Positions 41,505-49,227 of a DNA stretch of 64,000 bases are shown piece after piece. Position 1 is the first letter of the stretch; the number at the start of each line of letters is the position of its first letter. Source of the DNA: a virus. The position numbers and the translations under genes were made by a program. The notes under the pieces are model-generated. The model did no database searches and was not told where the DNA came from. It saw only the letters and a program-made list of their open reading frames with translations. The stretch lies in the IMG/VR virus record IMGVR_UViG_3300025646_000028, positions 1-64,000 of that record, one strand, 5' to 3'.

Positions 41505-41563
41505 GTGTGGCCTCCTTTTTATTGTTAGACATCACGTCACTCTTTTTTGTTAGATCCACCTAA

Positions 41564-41631
41564 TAAAAAAGCCAGAGAGATATACGAAATAATATAACGG
41601 TTAAGTCACATCATTAAGAATCTTTCTGGCT
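41564..41631 (-). terminator. Terminator inside the capsid gene leader
   Basis: On the - strand, AGCCAGAAAGAT (41631-41620) pairs with ATCTCTCTGGCT (41581-41570), 11 of 12 positions, across a 38-base loop, followed by TTTTTT. It lies between the promoter at 41713 and the capsid ATG at 41504, so it could attenuate capsid transcription or end a short leader RNA of about 140 bases. Confidence 0.65.
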
Positions 41632-41712
41632 ATAGGCATCCATACATGAACTGCCGAGGTTACATATACTTCGATCTGAACACTAAAGTAGTTCGCTACT
41701 ATCTACACATAT

Positions 41713-41739
41713 AATATACCACAAACACACTGTGTGTTT
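41713..41739 (-). promoter_or_regulatory. Capsid promoter with overlapping palindrome
   Basis: TGG-TATATT (-10 at 41713-41718) matches the extended -10 form seen elsewhere on this strand. Just upstream is the 17-bp palindrome AAACACAC-T-GTGTGTTT (41723-41739, + strand), exactly where a repressor or activator would overlap the core promoter. Confidence 0.5.
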
Positions 41740-41774
41740 TTGGTGTAAAGCAAGGATCTTAACACTTGATAAAT

Positions 41775-41799
41775 AAAAAAGCACGGTATTACCGTACTT
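41775..41799 (-). terminator. Intrinsic terminator after small-gene cluster
   Basis: On the - strand, AAGTACGGT and ACCGTGCTT form a 9-bp stem with one G-U pair and a three-base loop, followed by TTTTTT. It ends the long unit containing the fibre and small basic genes. The bases 41505-41822 otherwise hold no gene, only the two terminators, the promoter and a small AGTAG-CGAA-CTACT hairpin. Confidence 0.8.
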
Positions 41800-41822
41800 T
41801 TCTAGTTTAAACTTTTACAGTT

Positions 41823-42002
41823 TTATTTCTTAAATCCACGCAGGGTTATAGCAAATCTAGCACGTTGACCAAGTTTACCTGGCTTTTTAGCAGCGGCGCG
41901 TAGCTTAGACATGGGAATTTTTTCATCTTTACCTACACCTAAAGAACGTTTAAGTGATCCGGGTTTCTTGATAGCTTTTTGAATCCAATTCTTTTTAGCC
42001 AT
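41823..42002 (-). CDS. Small basic protein (59 aa), AKKPGKLGQRAR type
   Basis: Start at ATG 42002 (MAKKNWIQKAIKKPGSLKRS), overlapping the previous stop; the longer frame has no ribosome site. The KKPGSLKRSLGV and KKPGKLGQRARFA repeats mark a small Lys/Arg-rich protein type that I recall in many phage genomes near structural genes. Its strong positive charge suggests DNA or capsid-interior binding. Function not established. Confidence 0.7.
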   Translation of the reverse strand: MAKKNWIQKAIKKPGSLKRSLGVGKDEKIPMSKLRAAAKKPGKLGQRARFAITLRGFKK

Positions 42003-42237
42003 TGCGATACTTTCTAACTTTCTTAGCAATGCTACTTGGCTGACGTACAAACTGTTTGCCTGCACGCGTACCTTTTGCTTTTGCTCTATTTGTTGCAGCT
42101 CGTTCAGCCGAACTTAAAGCAGCCCACGCTTTATCAGGTAGATATCTTTTCTTACCTTTTGATGGAGATCCATCAGATGTGCGCCACTTTTGTTTAGTCC
42201 AGCGATCAAGCGACTTTTGACTTTCTCTTTTTGCCAT
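41995..42237 (-). CDS. Small basic protein (80 aa), DUF5872-like
   Basis: Starts MAKRESQKSLDRWTKQKWRT. Motifs KKRYLPDKAWAALSSAERAA and KGTRAGKQFVRQP resemble DUF5872, a short basic domain shared by phages and large viruses. It overlaps both neighbours, so the cluster is translated in a coupled manner. A virion or nucleoprotein role is plausible but unproven. Confidence 0.65.
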   Translation of the reverse strand: MAKRESQKSLDRWTKQKWRTSDGSPSKGKKRYLPDKAWAALSSAERAATNRAKAKGTRAGKQFVRQPSSIAKKVRKYRNG

Positions 42238-42301
42238 ACTTCTTTGGTGTCCATGTGCCTGATAACGCTGTACCCTTACGCATTAAAGGTACACGTTTCA
42301 T
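42206..42301 (-). CDS. 31-aa basic peptide
   Basis: The ATG overlaps the stop of the 33-aa gene (TAATG). It encodes MKRVPLMRKGTALSGTWTP at the start and a Lys/Arg-rich tail. It overlaps the next gene by 32 bases. Support is the tight stop/start coupling and basic composition shared with its neighbours. Confidence 0.45.
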   Translation of the reverse strand: MKRVPLMRKGTALSGTWTPKKYGKKRKSKVA

Positions 42302-42402
42302 TAGTACATGCGTCCTTTAGCCATTTTGCCTTTAGCCATTTTCTTGCCTTTGGCCATTTTACCCATAGCTTTTTTAGCCATGCCTTTTTTCTTCATCATC
42401 AT
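42301..42402 (-). CDS. 33-aa Met/Lys/Gly repeat peptide
   Basis: Preceded by an excellent ribosome site AGGAGGAGGT with eight-base spacing, then three consecutive ATG codons. The product is built almost only of Met, Lys, Gly and Ala in a repeated KMAKGK-type pattern and ends GRMY. Such composition is extreme. The strong ribosome site argues that it is translated. A highly charged condensing peptide is one possibility. Confidence 0.6.
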   Translation of the reverse strand: MMMKKKGMAKKAMGKMAKGKKMAKGKMAKGRMY

Positions 42403-42539
42403 CGTTTACCACCTCCTCCTGGTTTCTTTGTTGTAACGATCTTGCTTGCACTACTGTGCTTAGCGCCTGTATGAATTTGTCCGTTCATACGGTGGACTTT
42501 GCCGGTATACTTCTTACCGCTTTTTAAATAGTACGTCAT
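42399..42539 (-). CDS. 46-aa basic protein, YTGKVH/HTGAKH motif
   Basis: Starts MTYYLKSGKKYTGKVHRMN behind AAAGGAGG. The paired elements YTGKVH and HTGAKH with SSASK form a short beta-hairpin-like motif that I recall from small phage proteins. The stop overlaps the start of the 33-aa gene (ATGA). Confidence 0.6.
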   Translation of the reverse strand: MTYYLKSGKKYTGKVHRMNGQIHTGAKHSSASKIVTTKKPGGGGKR

Positions 42540-42712
42540 CGGTATCCGCCTCCTTTAGCTTTGTATTCTCTCGCTAGCAATTGTGCTTTGCGAGCCGACC
42601 ACTGATTAGGATTACCACCTTTACCACCACGTTTTATTTTATCAAATAAATTTTTACGTAGTGTAGGTTTTGTATAATTTGCTGCTTTATTTACAGTTGA
42701 CTTCTTTTTCAT
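42536..42712 (-). CDS. 58-aa basic protein, QWSARKAQLLAREYKAKGGGY motif
   Basis: Start at ATG 42712, overlapping the TGA of the previous gene; two GTG codons upstream are less likely. The TKPTLRKNLFDKIKRGGKGG and QWSARKAQLLAREY segments define a family I recall in phages and large viruses as a hypothetical protein. It is very basic and short, with conserved glycine-rich end GGGYR. Confidence 0.65.
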   Translation of the reverse strand: MKKKSTVNKAANYTKPTLRKNLFDKIKRGGKGGNPNQWSARKAQLLAREYKAKGGGYR

Positions 42713-42990
42713 CACCACTTAACCTTGTCTGCCCAGTAAGCTGCGGACATCTTACCTTTCGCAATATTCTTTGCATGACGCGCTTTAAAGGACTCACGTC
42801 GTTTACGATAGCTAGCAGACTCACCTGATTTTTTAGGTGAACCTTTTACACCTTGTTGTCCAAAGCGTATCGTTTTTACTTGATCACCAGACTTTGCAAC
42901 AACCACGTGTGACTTTGTAGGATGGTTAGGTGTACGTTTGGGTTTGTTATAACCTGACACACCGATTCGTTTTAATGTAGCTTTACTCAT
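42712..42990 (-). CDS. 92-aa basic protein, ESFKARHAKNIAKGKMSAAYW motif
   Basis: Starts MSKATLKRIGVSGYNKPKR. It contains TPNHPTKSHVVVAKSGD, IRFGQQGVKGSPKK and a C-terminal FKARHAKNIAKG...AAYWADKVKW. This pattern is widespread in phage genomes as a conserved hypothetical near structural genes. Basic, probably nucleic-acid or capsid binding. It overlaps its neighbours by four and one bases. Confidence 0.65.
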   Translation of the reverse strand: MSKATLKRIGVSGYNKPKRTPNHPTKSHVVVAKSGDQVKTIRFGQQGVKGSPKKSGESASYRKRRESFKARHAKNIAKGKMSAAYWADKVKW

Positions 42991-43178
42991 TGATAATACC
43001 TCTCTTCTTCTTCTTCAAAATGTTCGATAAACATTTCATGGTTCATGTAATATTTTCTACCATCTAAAAGAAATATAGTGTATAAATTATCCCCGGTTTC
43101 TTCAACAGAAACAATCGCATCGGGATTTAATAACACCATGCGTTTACTACTACCATTAAGAATTTCAATCTTGATCAT
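42987..43178 (-). CDS. Unknown small protein (63 aa)
   Basis: Starts MIKIEILNGSSKRMVLLNPD with a beta-rich pattern like a small SH3 or PH-type barrel and an acidic C-terminal end (EEEEERYYQ-like). No ribosome site is present. The ATG overlaps the previous stop and lies six bases after a TGGTATAAT sequence, so it could be read by coupling or as a leaderless message. Confidence 0.55.
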   Translation of the reverse strand: MIKIEILNGSSKRMVLLNPDAIVSVEETGDNLYTIFLLDGRKYYMNHEMFIEHFEEEEERYYQ

Positions 43179-43450
43179 AAATTTATTATACCACGTTTTC
43201 TTTTAAGCAAAACATTCTTGACAAATACTGCAATGATTACGTTTAAGATCCAGAACGGTGTAACAGGTAGCATCATAAAAGTCCAAATGCTGCCAGCAAC
43301 AATATAACCACGATTATCTTTAAGAATAAAGCCATAAATTAATGGCACCGCCCATGGGAGCGACGTTAGTACATTGGCTACAATCCACCCAATCCATCCT
43401 TCTGCAGTCAAAAATAATTCTTTGAGCTGCTGTTTTAGTTTGTTGATCAT
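43175..43450 (-). CDS. Small membrane protein (91 aa), holin-like
   Basis: Two strongly hydrophobic segments (about residues 17-42 and 50-80) and a Lys/Arg-rich C-terminus (LLKRKRGIINL). This size and topology fit class II holins or small phage membrane proteins. No lysin gene was seen nearby, so the lytic role is uncertain. The ATG overlaps the previous stop. Confidence 0.5.
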   Translation of the reverse strand: MINKLKQQLKELFLTAEGWIGWIVANVLTSLPWAVPLIYGFILKDNRGYIVAGSIWTFMMLPVTPFWILNVIIAVFVKNVLLKRKRGIINL

Positions 43451-43650
43451 ATTTTATTGCCATCATCATCATATTCAGGAGGAGGTACTTCTTTTATTTT
43501 TCCATTTTCATATACAAAAATATCTACACCCATACTAAACTTTTCTTTAGTCACTTCTTTTTCAATGGTTTCGCAACCTTCTTCTTCTTCGTAAGGATAA
43601 CGACTCATTCCAGTTATCTCATTGTTTTTAATTCTAAAATATGCAATCAT
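43447..43650 (-). CDS. Unknown small acidic protein (67 aa)
   Basis: ATG at 43650 behind AGGAG, directly after the long fibre gene. It starts MIAYFRIKNNEITGMSRYPY and ends PPEYDDDGNKI. This composition resembles small fibre-associated or fibre-assembly proteins that follow tail-fibre genes in Firmicutes phages. Not assigned. Confidence 0.55.
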   Translation of the reverse strand: MIAYFRIKNNEITGMSRYPYEEEEGCETIEKEVTKEKFSMGVDIFVYENGKIKEVPPPEYDDDGNKI

Positions 43651-43659
43651 ATATTACTC

Positions 43660-46600
43660 CTATTTTAAGTTATACAAACGGTATCCAATCGTTACCGTTG
43701 GTCCGGTGTGTCGTATATAAAAAGTAGTACCGCTATAATAATATTGGAAAGTAATTGTCAATGCAGACGAACCGTTGAACCAGGTGGCGCGGTAATATCT
43801 AGCAGACGTGCTTAAACTATAACTATTTTCCATAGTAACCATAAACTTTGCTATTTGATAAACACCTGTAGTTCCATCTTGTTGTGCTTCAATATAAAAG
43901 TTTCTCATGCCACTTGTAAATGCAATACTTCCATAGTTATTTACAGATTGTGATGTAGACCCTACTTCTTCTAGTGGTTCAACCCATACAGGTGCGCCGG
44001 ATCCAGAACTTCTTAAGGTTTGGTAAGCACTACCAGCACTTGTAGGTGCATAGATTGTAGTAGCTCTTGATTGTGAAGATCCATTAACAGCAACAAGACC
44101 ATAATAAATATCTCGTTCAGTAGGCAAGCTAGTGCCAGTACCAATCGCTGCGTTGCTTGTGCTATCAATAACACCATAAGCAGCCGCTGCACCGCTGTCT
44201 GTAATGTTTGCTAATGTATGCGTGTGAGATGAAGCTGCAAATGCAGAGGCATGTTGTCCGTCTAATAAATCAGCGTCTAAACCAGAAGATGCGCCGTCAT
44301 TACCTGCGTCCCAAATTTTATATGTAGAAGTAAAATACCCACGGTAAAGATCTTGTACTTGACCTCTTAAATAAGGCCCATTATAAGTTTGAGCTGTATT
44401 AAAAGTAAGATTTCCACTGGTCGTTCCAGAAGATAAAGCAATTGAGTTTGACGTAGATAAACTAACATTACCTGTTAATGTTGGATTTGTAAACATGGTT
44501 GCTTTAGACTCATTTGTTACATTACCAAGACCTACCATGGATGCAGTTACACCTGATACAGTACCTGTAAATGTAGGATTACTAAACATTGTAGCTTTAG
44601 ATTCGTTCGTTACATTACCAAGACCTACCATGGATGCAGTTACACCGGAAACAGTTCCTGTAAAGGTAGGACTAGTAAACATAGTTGCTTTGGATTCGTT
44701 TGTAACATTGCCTAGTCCTACATCAGTAGCAGTTGGTTTATTACCTGTGTGATAAATTGGATAATATGTATCAGTAATATAATCTCTAACAGCACTTAAC
44801 TTATCATCATAGTCAGCAATACCCCAAGCACCGGAAGTATCATTACCACCACTAGAAGGATTCGCAATAAATCTTGGCGCATATATATCACTACTAAATG
44901 TTTTAACACCAGCAACGGTTTGGTTACCTGTAAGTTTAACCACAGCATTATCATTTGCTTTTGCATTTAAAGCATTTGTAACAGTAGAAGCAAAGTTTGC
45001 ATCATCGCCTAACGCAGCAGCAAGTTCATCAAGCGTATCTAATGCACCAGGTGCAGCGTTGATTAAGTTTGCAACAGCCGTTGATACAAATGCAGTCGTT
45101 GCAATCTGTGTTGTATTTGTTCCAGCTGTAGCAGTAGGTGCGGTAGGAGTACCTGTTAATGCTGGACTTGCAATAGGTGCATAGTATGATCCATGTTGAC
45201 CATCAAGCAAATCTGCATCTAATCCTGAACCACTACCATCGCTCCCACTATGCCACACTTCTTGAAGACTACTCCAAGTGTTATTGGCGCCATGTGAGTT
45301 TTTAAAAAACAGTCTATTATCTTCTCCTGTGCTGGAATAACCTATAAGTTGCCATACAGCGTAACCATCTGCCCAACCTTTCATTGTTAAAGCAGACCAC
45401 CAAGCACCATTTATGTCATCAGTAAATTCTGCACTAACTCTACCGTCATCATAATCGTTTGGCAGTTTTAAAGCGGCTCGAGTATCTTCAATATCTAAAT
45501 GATATGCTTCAGCCGCAGTTCCACTTGTTGAAAGTTTACCATCAAGACTTGTTTGTAAGTTTGTTACATCACTAATCGCGTGCGTGTGACCTGCTACAGA
45601 AACACGATTGTTTAATTCGTAAATATAACCTGTGGTATTGTCAATACGAGTTGTAGGATTGCTGTAACTTTCAATATCACCTGCTACTGCAAGTGATTTA
45701 TTCATATAGAACGAAGCCCTATCCGTTTCCATATGGAACCACGCTCCGTTTTTTGGTCCTAAATCACCATACCCATTAGATGTAGTAATACGAACACTAT
45801 CATTTCCACCTTCTGAAATTTTGGTTGAACTATCGTTAATATGGATTTCTCCATCAACTTCTACGTTACCTGCAACGTGTAGTTTTTGTGATGGTGTTGT
45901 TTCTCCAATCCCAACTTTTCCGTCTTCGGTAATACGCATTCTTTCTGCCGGTGTCGGTGCTGTAGTTACATCTGTTGTGGAAAATCTTAATTCACTACTA
46001 CCATCATTAGAAGCTGTTCTTATACCTTCAATTTTTGCATTATAATTTGTTTCTGTTGCCGAAGCCGATGTTCCAAATATAATACCTGCACCACCACCAA
46101 GAGTGCTTGTTCCTGTTGTGTCCATAAAAATATGGTAAGGTGATGATGTCATTGATTGTGAAAGAGTTAAAAACGAACTCGGTGTCGTAGTTCCAATACC
46201 AACTCGATTGTCAGCATCAATAACCATTTGTGTTCCGTCTTTGTTTCTAAATTGTAAACCGTCATCTCCAAATGCACCAATGCCACCAATAGTTCCATTG
46301 TTATTTTCAAATTGAACGATTGAACCAGAGCCTGTTGTTCCTCTATCTAATATAAAAGAAGAAAATGAACTACTTTCAATGCGTAAGTCACCAGTCATCG
46401 TCCCGCCACTTAAAGGTAAGTAATTAGCAAAGCGTGCGTCACTATTATTAATGATTGTAAATTCCCAAGTATGAACTGAAGAAGGATAGCTATAACCTGT
46501 TAGTAATAACATATCACCCGCTTCTAAATTAATTGGAACTGTATTATCTCCTTCATCTCCAGGTGCTTTAATTGTAAAAGCATGTCCAGACAAAGTATTT

Positions 46601-47619
46601 CCCGCGACAAGCGTCATGTCTTCTGAAGCAACCCAACCTCTTCCTATTTCTTCTTCGGGTTCGCTTGAAGAAATACCAGCACTACCTCCATAAAGCCACC
46701 CTTGCGTAATGCCATACATGATATTGAACATGTTATTAAGAGTAGAATTATTTAAAGTTCCACTAATTCTAATACCACCGCGAATCCACGATCCTAATTG
46801 TGAAGAAGGAATAAAACCTGCAGCATCAAGCGTAGCTACACCGTTTGCTGCACCTTTTTGTGTTAAAGGAATTTTAGCATCAAGTGTTGTTTGTAAGTTT
46901 GTTACGTCACTGATTGCGTGATCATGAGACGCTGCAGCGTAACTTCCAGCTGCTTGTGCACCAATTTCTGCCAAACTCCAAGACACATTACCCGAACCAT
47001 TAACTGATTTACCAGTGCTTCCAATTGTAATTGTTCTTGCTGTTGTCCAAGTATCTGCGTTAGGGTGATAGTTATCTGTAAATACCCTAACCCAACCACT
47101 CCAAGATGTATAGTAAGTTCTTACATACACTTTTGGATCCGTGCTATAAGTTGTATATGTTTGTGTTACAAGTCCTGCTGACTTTTGAACAAGCAAACTA
47201 CCCGCTTCTCCACTTGGATAGTTGTTACCTGTTGTATCTGCGTTTGCTGTTTGATAGTAAAACCCTGCTGTTGTAATGTCATTTAAGTTTTGTGCTGATG
47301 TCAGTTCAATAGCAGTGTTGGGTGAGTAAGCAGATGCAATAGCAACAGTTGTTGCTCCAACAGAAATACCTGTGCCACCACCTACAGTAAGTGTAACATC
47401 GCCAGAAGTGCCACCACCTGTTAAACCATTTCCCGCTGTTACACCTGTGATGTCACCTGTCGCAGAACTTGGTACAGCCCATGTCCCATCTCCACGAAGA
47501 AAAGTGGTACCGCTAGGAGTACCTGTAGCAACAATGCTTGATACATTTACTTCAGGATAGTCTTGTACCCACGCACCATTACCGCTATTAGCAGTCGGAT
47601 CCCATTTTTTAACTTTCAT
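43660..47619 (-). CDS. Tail fibre protein (1319 aa)
   Basis: The N-terminal anchor MKVKKWDPTANSGNG is shared with the preceding fibre gene. It is followed by GGGTGISVG repeats, a pyocin-knob-like segment (NDITTAGFYYQTAN, WSGWVRVF), a KVGIGETTPSQKLHVAG element typical of intramolecular fibre shafts, and three 31-residue VGLGNVTNESKATMF repeats (44475-44735). No S74 chaperone peptidase is evident; the C-terminal about 130 residues form a separate beta-rich tip that should bind the host. It acts as a trimer on the virion tail. Confidence 0.85.
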   Translation of the reverse strand: MKVKKWDPTANSGNGAWVQDYPEVNVSSIVATGTPSGTTFLRGDGTWAVPSSATGDITGVTAGNGLTGGGTSGDVTLTVGGGTGISVGATTVAIASAYSPNTAIELTSAQNLNDITTAGFYYQTANADTTGNNYPSGEAGSLLVQKSAGLVTQTYTTYSTDPKVYVRTYYTSWSGWVRVFTDNYHPNADTWTTARTITIGSTGKSVNGSGNVSWSLAEIGAQAAGSYAAASHDHAISDVTNLQTTLDAKIPLTQKGAANGVATLDAAGFIPSSQLGSWIRGGIRISGTLNNSTLNNMFNIMYGITQGWLYGGSAGISSSEPEEEIGRGWVASEDMTLVAGNTLSGHAFTIKAPGDEGDNTVPINLEAGDMLLLTGYSYPSSVHTWEFTIINNSDARFANYLPLSGGTMTGDLRIESSSFSSFILDRGTTGSGSIVQFENNNGTIGGIGAFGDDGLQFRNKDGTQMVIDADNRVGIGTTTPSSFLTLSQSMTSSPYHIFMDTTGTSTLGGGAGIIFGTSASATETNYNAKIEGIRTASNDGSSELRFSTTDVTTAPTPAERMRITEDGKVGIGETTPSQKLHVAGNVEVDGEIHINDSSTKISEGGNDSVRITTSNGYGDLGPKNGAWFHMETDRASFYMNKSLAVAGDIESYSNPTTRIDNTTGYIYELNNRVSVAGHTHAISDVTNLQTSLDGKLSTSGTAAEAYHLDIEDTRAALKLPNDYDDGRVSAEFTDDINGAWWSALTMKGWADGYAVWQLIGYSSTGEDNRLFFKNSHGANNTWSSLQEVWHSGSDGSGSGLDADLLDGQHGSYYAPIASPALTGTPTAPTATAGTNTTQIATTAFVSTAVANLINAAPGALDTLDELAAALGDDANFASTVTNALNAKANDNAVVKLTGNQTVAGVKTFSSDIYAPRFIANPSSGGNDTSGAWGIADYDDKLSAVRDYITDTYYPIYHTGNKPTATDVGLGNVTNESKATMFTSPTFTGTVSGVTASMVGLGNVTNESKATMFSNPTFTGTVSGVTASMVGLGNVTNESKATMFTNPTLTGNVSLSTSNSIALSSGTTSGNLTFNTAQTYNGPYLRGQVQDLYRGYFTSTYKIWDAGNDGASSGLDADLLDGQHASAFAASSHTHTLANITDSGAAAAYGVIDSTSNAAIGTGTSLPTERDIYYGLVAVNGSSQSRATTIYAPTSAGSAYQTLRSSGSGAPVWVEPLEEVGSTSQSVNNYGSIAFTSGMRNFYIEAQQDGTTGVYQIAKFMVTMENSYSLSTSARYYRATWFNGSSALTITFQYYYSGTTFYIRHTGPTVTIGYRLYNLK
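44475..44735 (-). repeat. Three 93-bp in-frame repeats in the fibre gene
   Basis: Copies start at about 44491, 44584 and 44677 with a period of exactly 93 bp (31 residues, core VGLGNVTNESKATMF). The first two are nearly identical in DNA, so they are recent duplications and candidates for length variation by recombination. Confidence 0.8.
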
Positions 47620-47639
47620 AGGGTATCACCTACCCTACA

Positions 47640-48791
47640 TTAATTAAGATCAAACCAAATGTTGTTTGCGACTTGATAAGACGTTGAAGGAGTAGTTGTA
47701 CCAGAAATAAATGGTTGTGTCATTTTTAAACCATCTGCTTCTTGTGTTAAACCAACACCAGCAGCAACACTAAAAGTTGTTCCTGATAAACCAATACCAT
47801 TCCCGTCTGTGTAGGTTGTATCTGTAACTGTTTCAGTACCAGATGAAATAGCAGTAATGTGTCCAAATTCATCTAATGTAATACCTTGAATGTATGTACG
47901 ACCACTGTTAGAAACAGAGGCTTGTGAAGATGTATCAGCGTGTTTAAACGTAATAACATCACTTGCTTGTTGAATTGTTAAACCAGCTGTATTACTAGTT
48001 CCGGTTGTACCAACAGCTAACGTAATATCGTCTGTACCACTGCCAGATCCTCCAGCAGTTAAACGAATAAACGCTTCATCAGATTCTTGGCTAGCTTCTG
48101 TACTGATTGAATACGTAACAGGAAGCGCCCATGTAGCATCTCCGCGTAAAAAATAACTTTGTTGACCAGCTGCTGCGCCAGGAACAATACCCGCTGTACC
48201 TGCTGCATTACTTGTAGCACCTGTAAACACTTCAAATGAGTTGTTAATAACAGAAGCTGTAAACAACCAAGGAGTACTCTCAGTTCCATTACCTTCAACT
48301 TTTTCAATTACGAACCAATCCCCTACTTCAAGTGTACCTGAAGAAGCATTGGCAGTTGTATTTGTACCACCGTCTTGAGGTTTAAATTGTAATGTAGCGT
48401 ATTCGCCATCGCCTGGATCACCTTCAGCAATAAAGTTTTCTGGAATACCAGTTAAAGCACTAATGGTTCCCGCAGAAGTTATAACCCAGTAATACCCAAC
48501 AACACTTCTTCCTGCAGCATCGGCTTCATATAATTTTGTAATTAAGTCTGAAGCAAGAACACCTCTTGATTGGGCTGAACCAATAGTACCAATTGTACTA
48601 CCTGCAAAAAATAGACTGTCAAATACACTGTCAGGTAAATATGCAGGTAAAATTTTAGGTGAACTTGTTCCACCACCAAAAATACTGACAAGAGTTCCAG
48701 CTCCTACATTAACTACAATGTCTGCAGCGTTTACTTTAGGGCTTTGTGCAACCCATTGGCTAGTACCGCCATCCCATTTTTTAATAATCAT
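47640..48791 (-). CDS. Second tail fibre protein (383 aa)
   Basis: Starts MIIKKWDGGTSQWVAQSPKV, paralogous to the N-terminus of the 1319-aa fibre, implying the same attachment partner. The middle has Gly/Thr/Ser-rich fibre repeats, and residues 300-360 have TYTDGNGIGLSGTTFSVAAG. It ends ANNIWFDLN, a short tip similar to the C-terminus of the 275-aa protein upstream. The start overlaps the end of the upstream coiled-coil gene by four bases. Confidence 0.75.
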   Translation of the reverse strand: MIIKKWDGGTSQWVAQSPKVNAADIVVNVGAGTLVSIFGGGTSSPKILPAYLPDSVFDSLFFAGSTIGTIGSAQSRGVLASDLITKLYEADAAGRSVVGYYWVITSAGTISALTGIPENFIAEGDPGDGEYATLQFKPQDGGTNTTANASSGTLEVGDWFVIEKVEGNGTESTPWLFTASVINNSFEVFTGATSNAAGTAGIVPGAAAGQQSYFLRGDATWALPVTYSISTEASQESDEAFIRLTAGGSGSGTDDITLAVGTTGTSNTAGLTIQQASDVITFKHADTSSQASVSNSGRTYIQGITLDEFGHITAISSGTETVTDTTYTDGNGIGLSGTTFSVAAGVGLTQEADGLKMTQPFISGTTTPSTSYQVANNIWFDLN

Positions 48792-49195
48792 TCTTTGTTT
48801 TCTCCTTCGCCGTTAAAGGCTTTTATTTTAATTTGCATTAATTCTTGTGTTCGCAAATTATTTCTTAATAACATCTGATGTAATGATACCATATCTTCTG
48901 AACTTTTAATATATTCATCAAAAAGTTTAGCAAGATCATTAAACTTAGAACTAAGTAATTCATATTGTTTAATTTTTGTATCTAATGCCATTTGAACATC
49001 TTTTAACTTTACTTCATGTTCTTTTTGAATTCTAATAATTTCTTTATCTTTATCAAAGATAGTCTGTGTTTTTTCGTCACGTTCTTTAATAATTTGTTTT
49101 AGATTACTTTCACAAGTAGCGCAATTACTACATACATTATCTGTAAGTAATACACCTTGATCTAATGTTTCTACTGTTTGTTTTTTATTTGCCAT
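48788..49195 (-). CDS. Coiled-coil protein with Cys cluster (135 aa)
   Basis: Starts MANKKQTVETLDQGVLLTD, has a C-x2-C-x2-C cluster (NVCSNCATCES) near residue 24, then a long amphipathic coiled coil (residues 30-115). It could be a fibre-adaptor or assembly protein. It has its own upstream extended -10 at 49213 and ribosome site AAAGGAAAA. Confidence 0.6.
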   Translation of the reverse strand: MANKKQTVETLDQGVLLTDNVCSNCATCESNLKQIIKERDEKTQTIFDKDKEIIRIQKEHEVKLKDVQMALDTKIKQYELLSSKFNDLAKLFDEYIKSSEDMVSLHQMLLRNNLRTQELMQIKIKAFNGEGENKE

Positions 49196-49212
49196 ATTGT
49201 TTTCCTTTTTTT

Positions 49213-49218
49213 ATTATA
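49213..49218 (-). promoter_or_regulatory. Extended -10 promoter before fibre genes
   Basis: TGT-TATAAT on the - strand in the 32-base gap between the 275-aa and 135-aa genes. A TTGACA occurs 14 bases upstream, too close for a standard -35. No terminator precedes it, so it would boost rather than isolate fibre expression. Confidence 0.45.
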
Positions 49219-49227
49219 ACATAAGTT

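Noticed and set aside
44495-44752. 85-codon + strand frame with internal repeats
   Set aside because: It is the antisense image of the fibre repeats.
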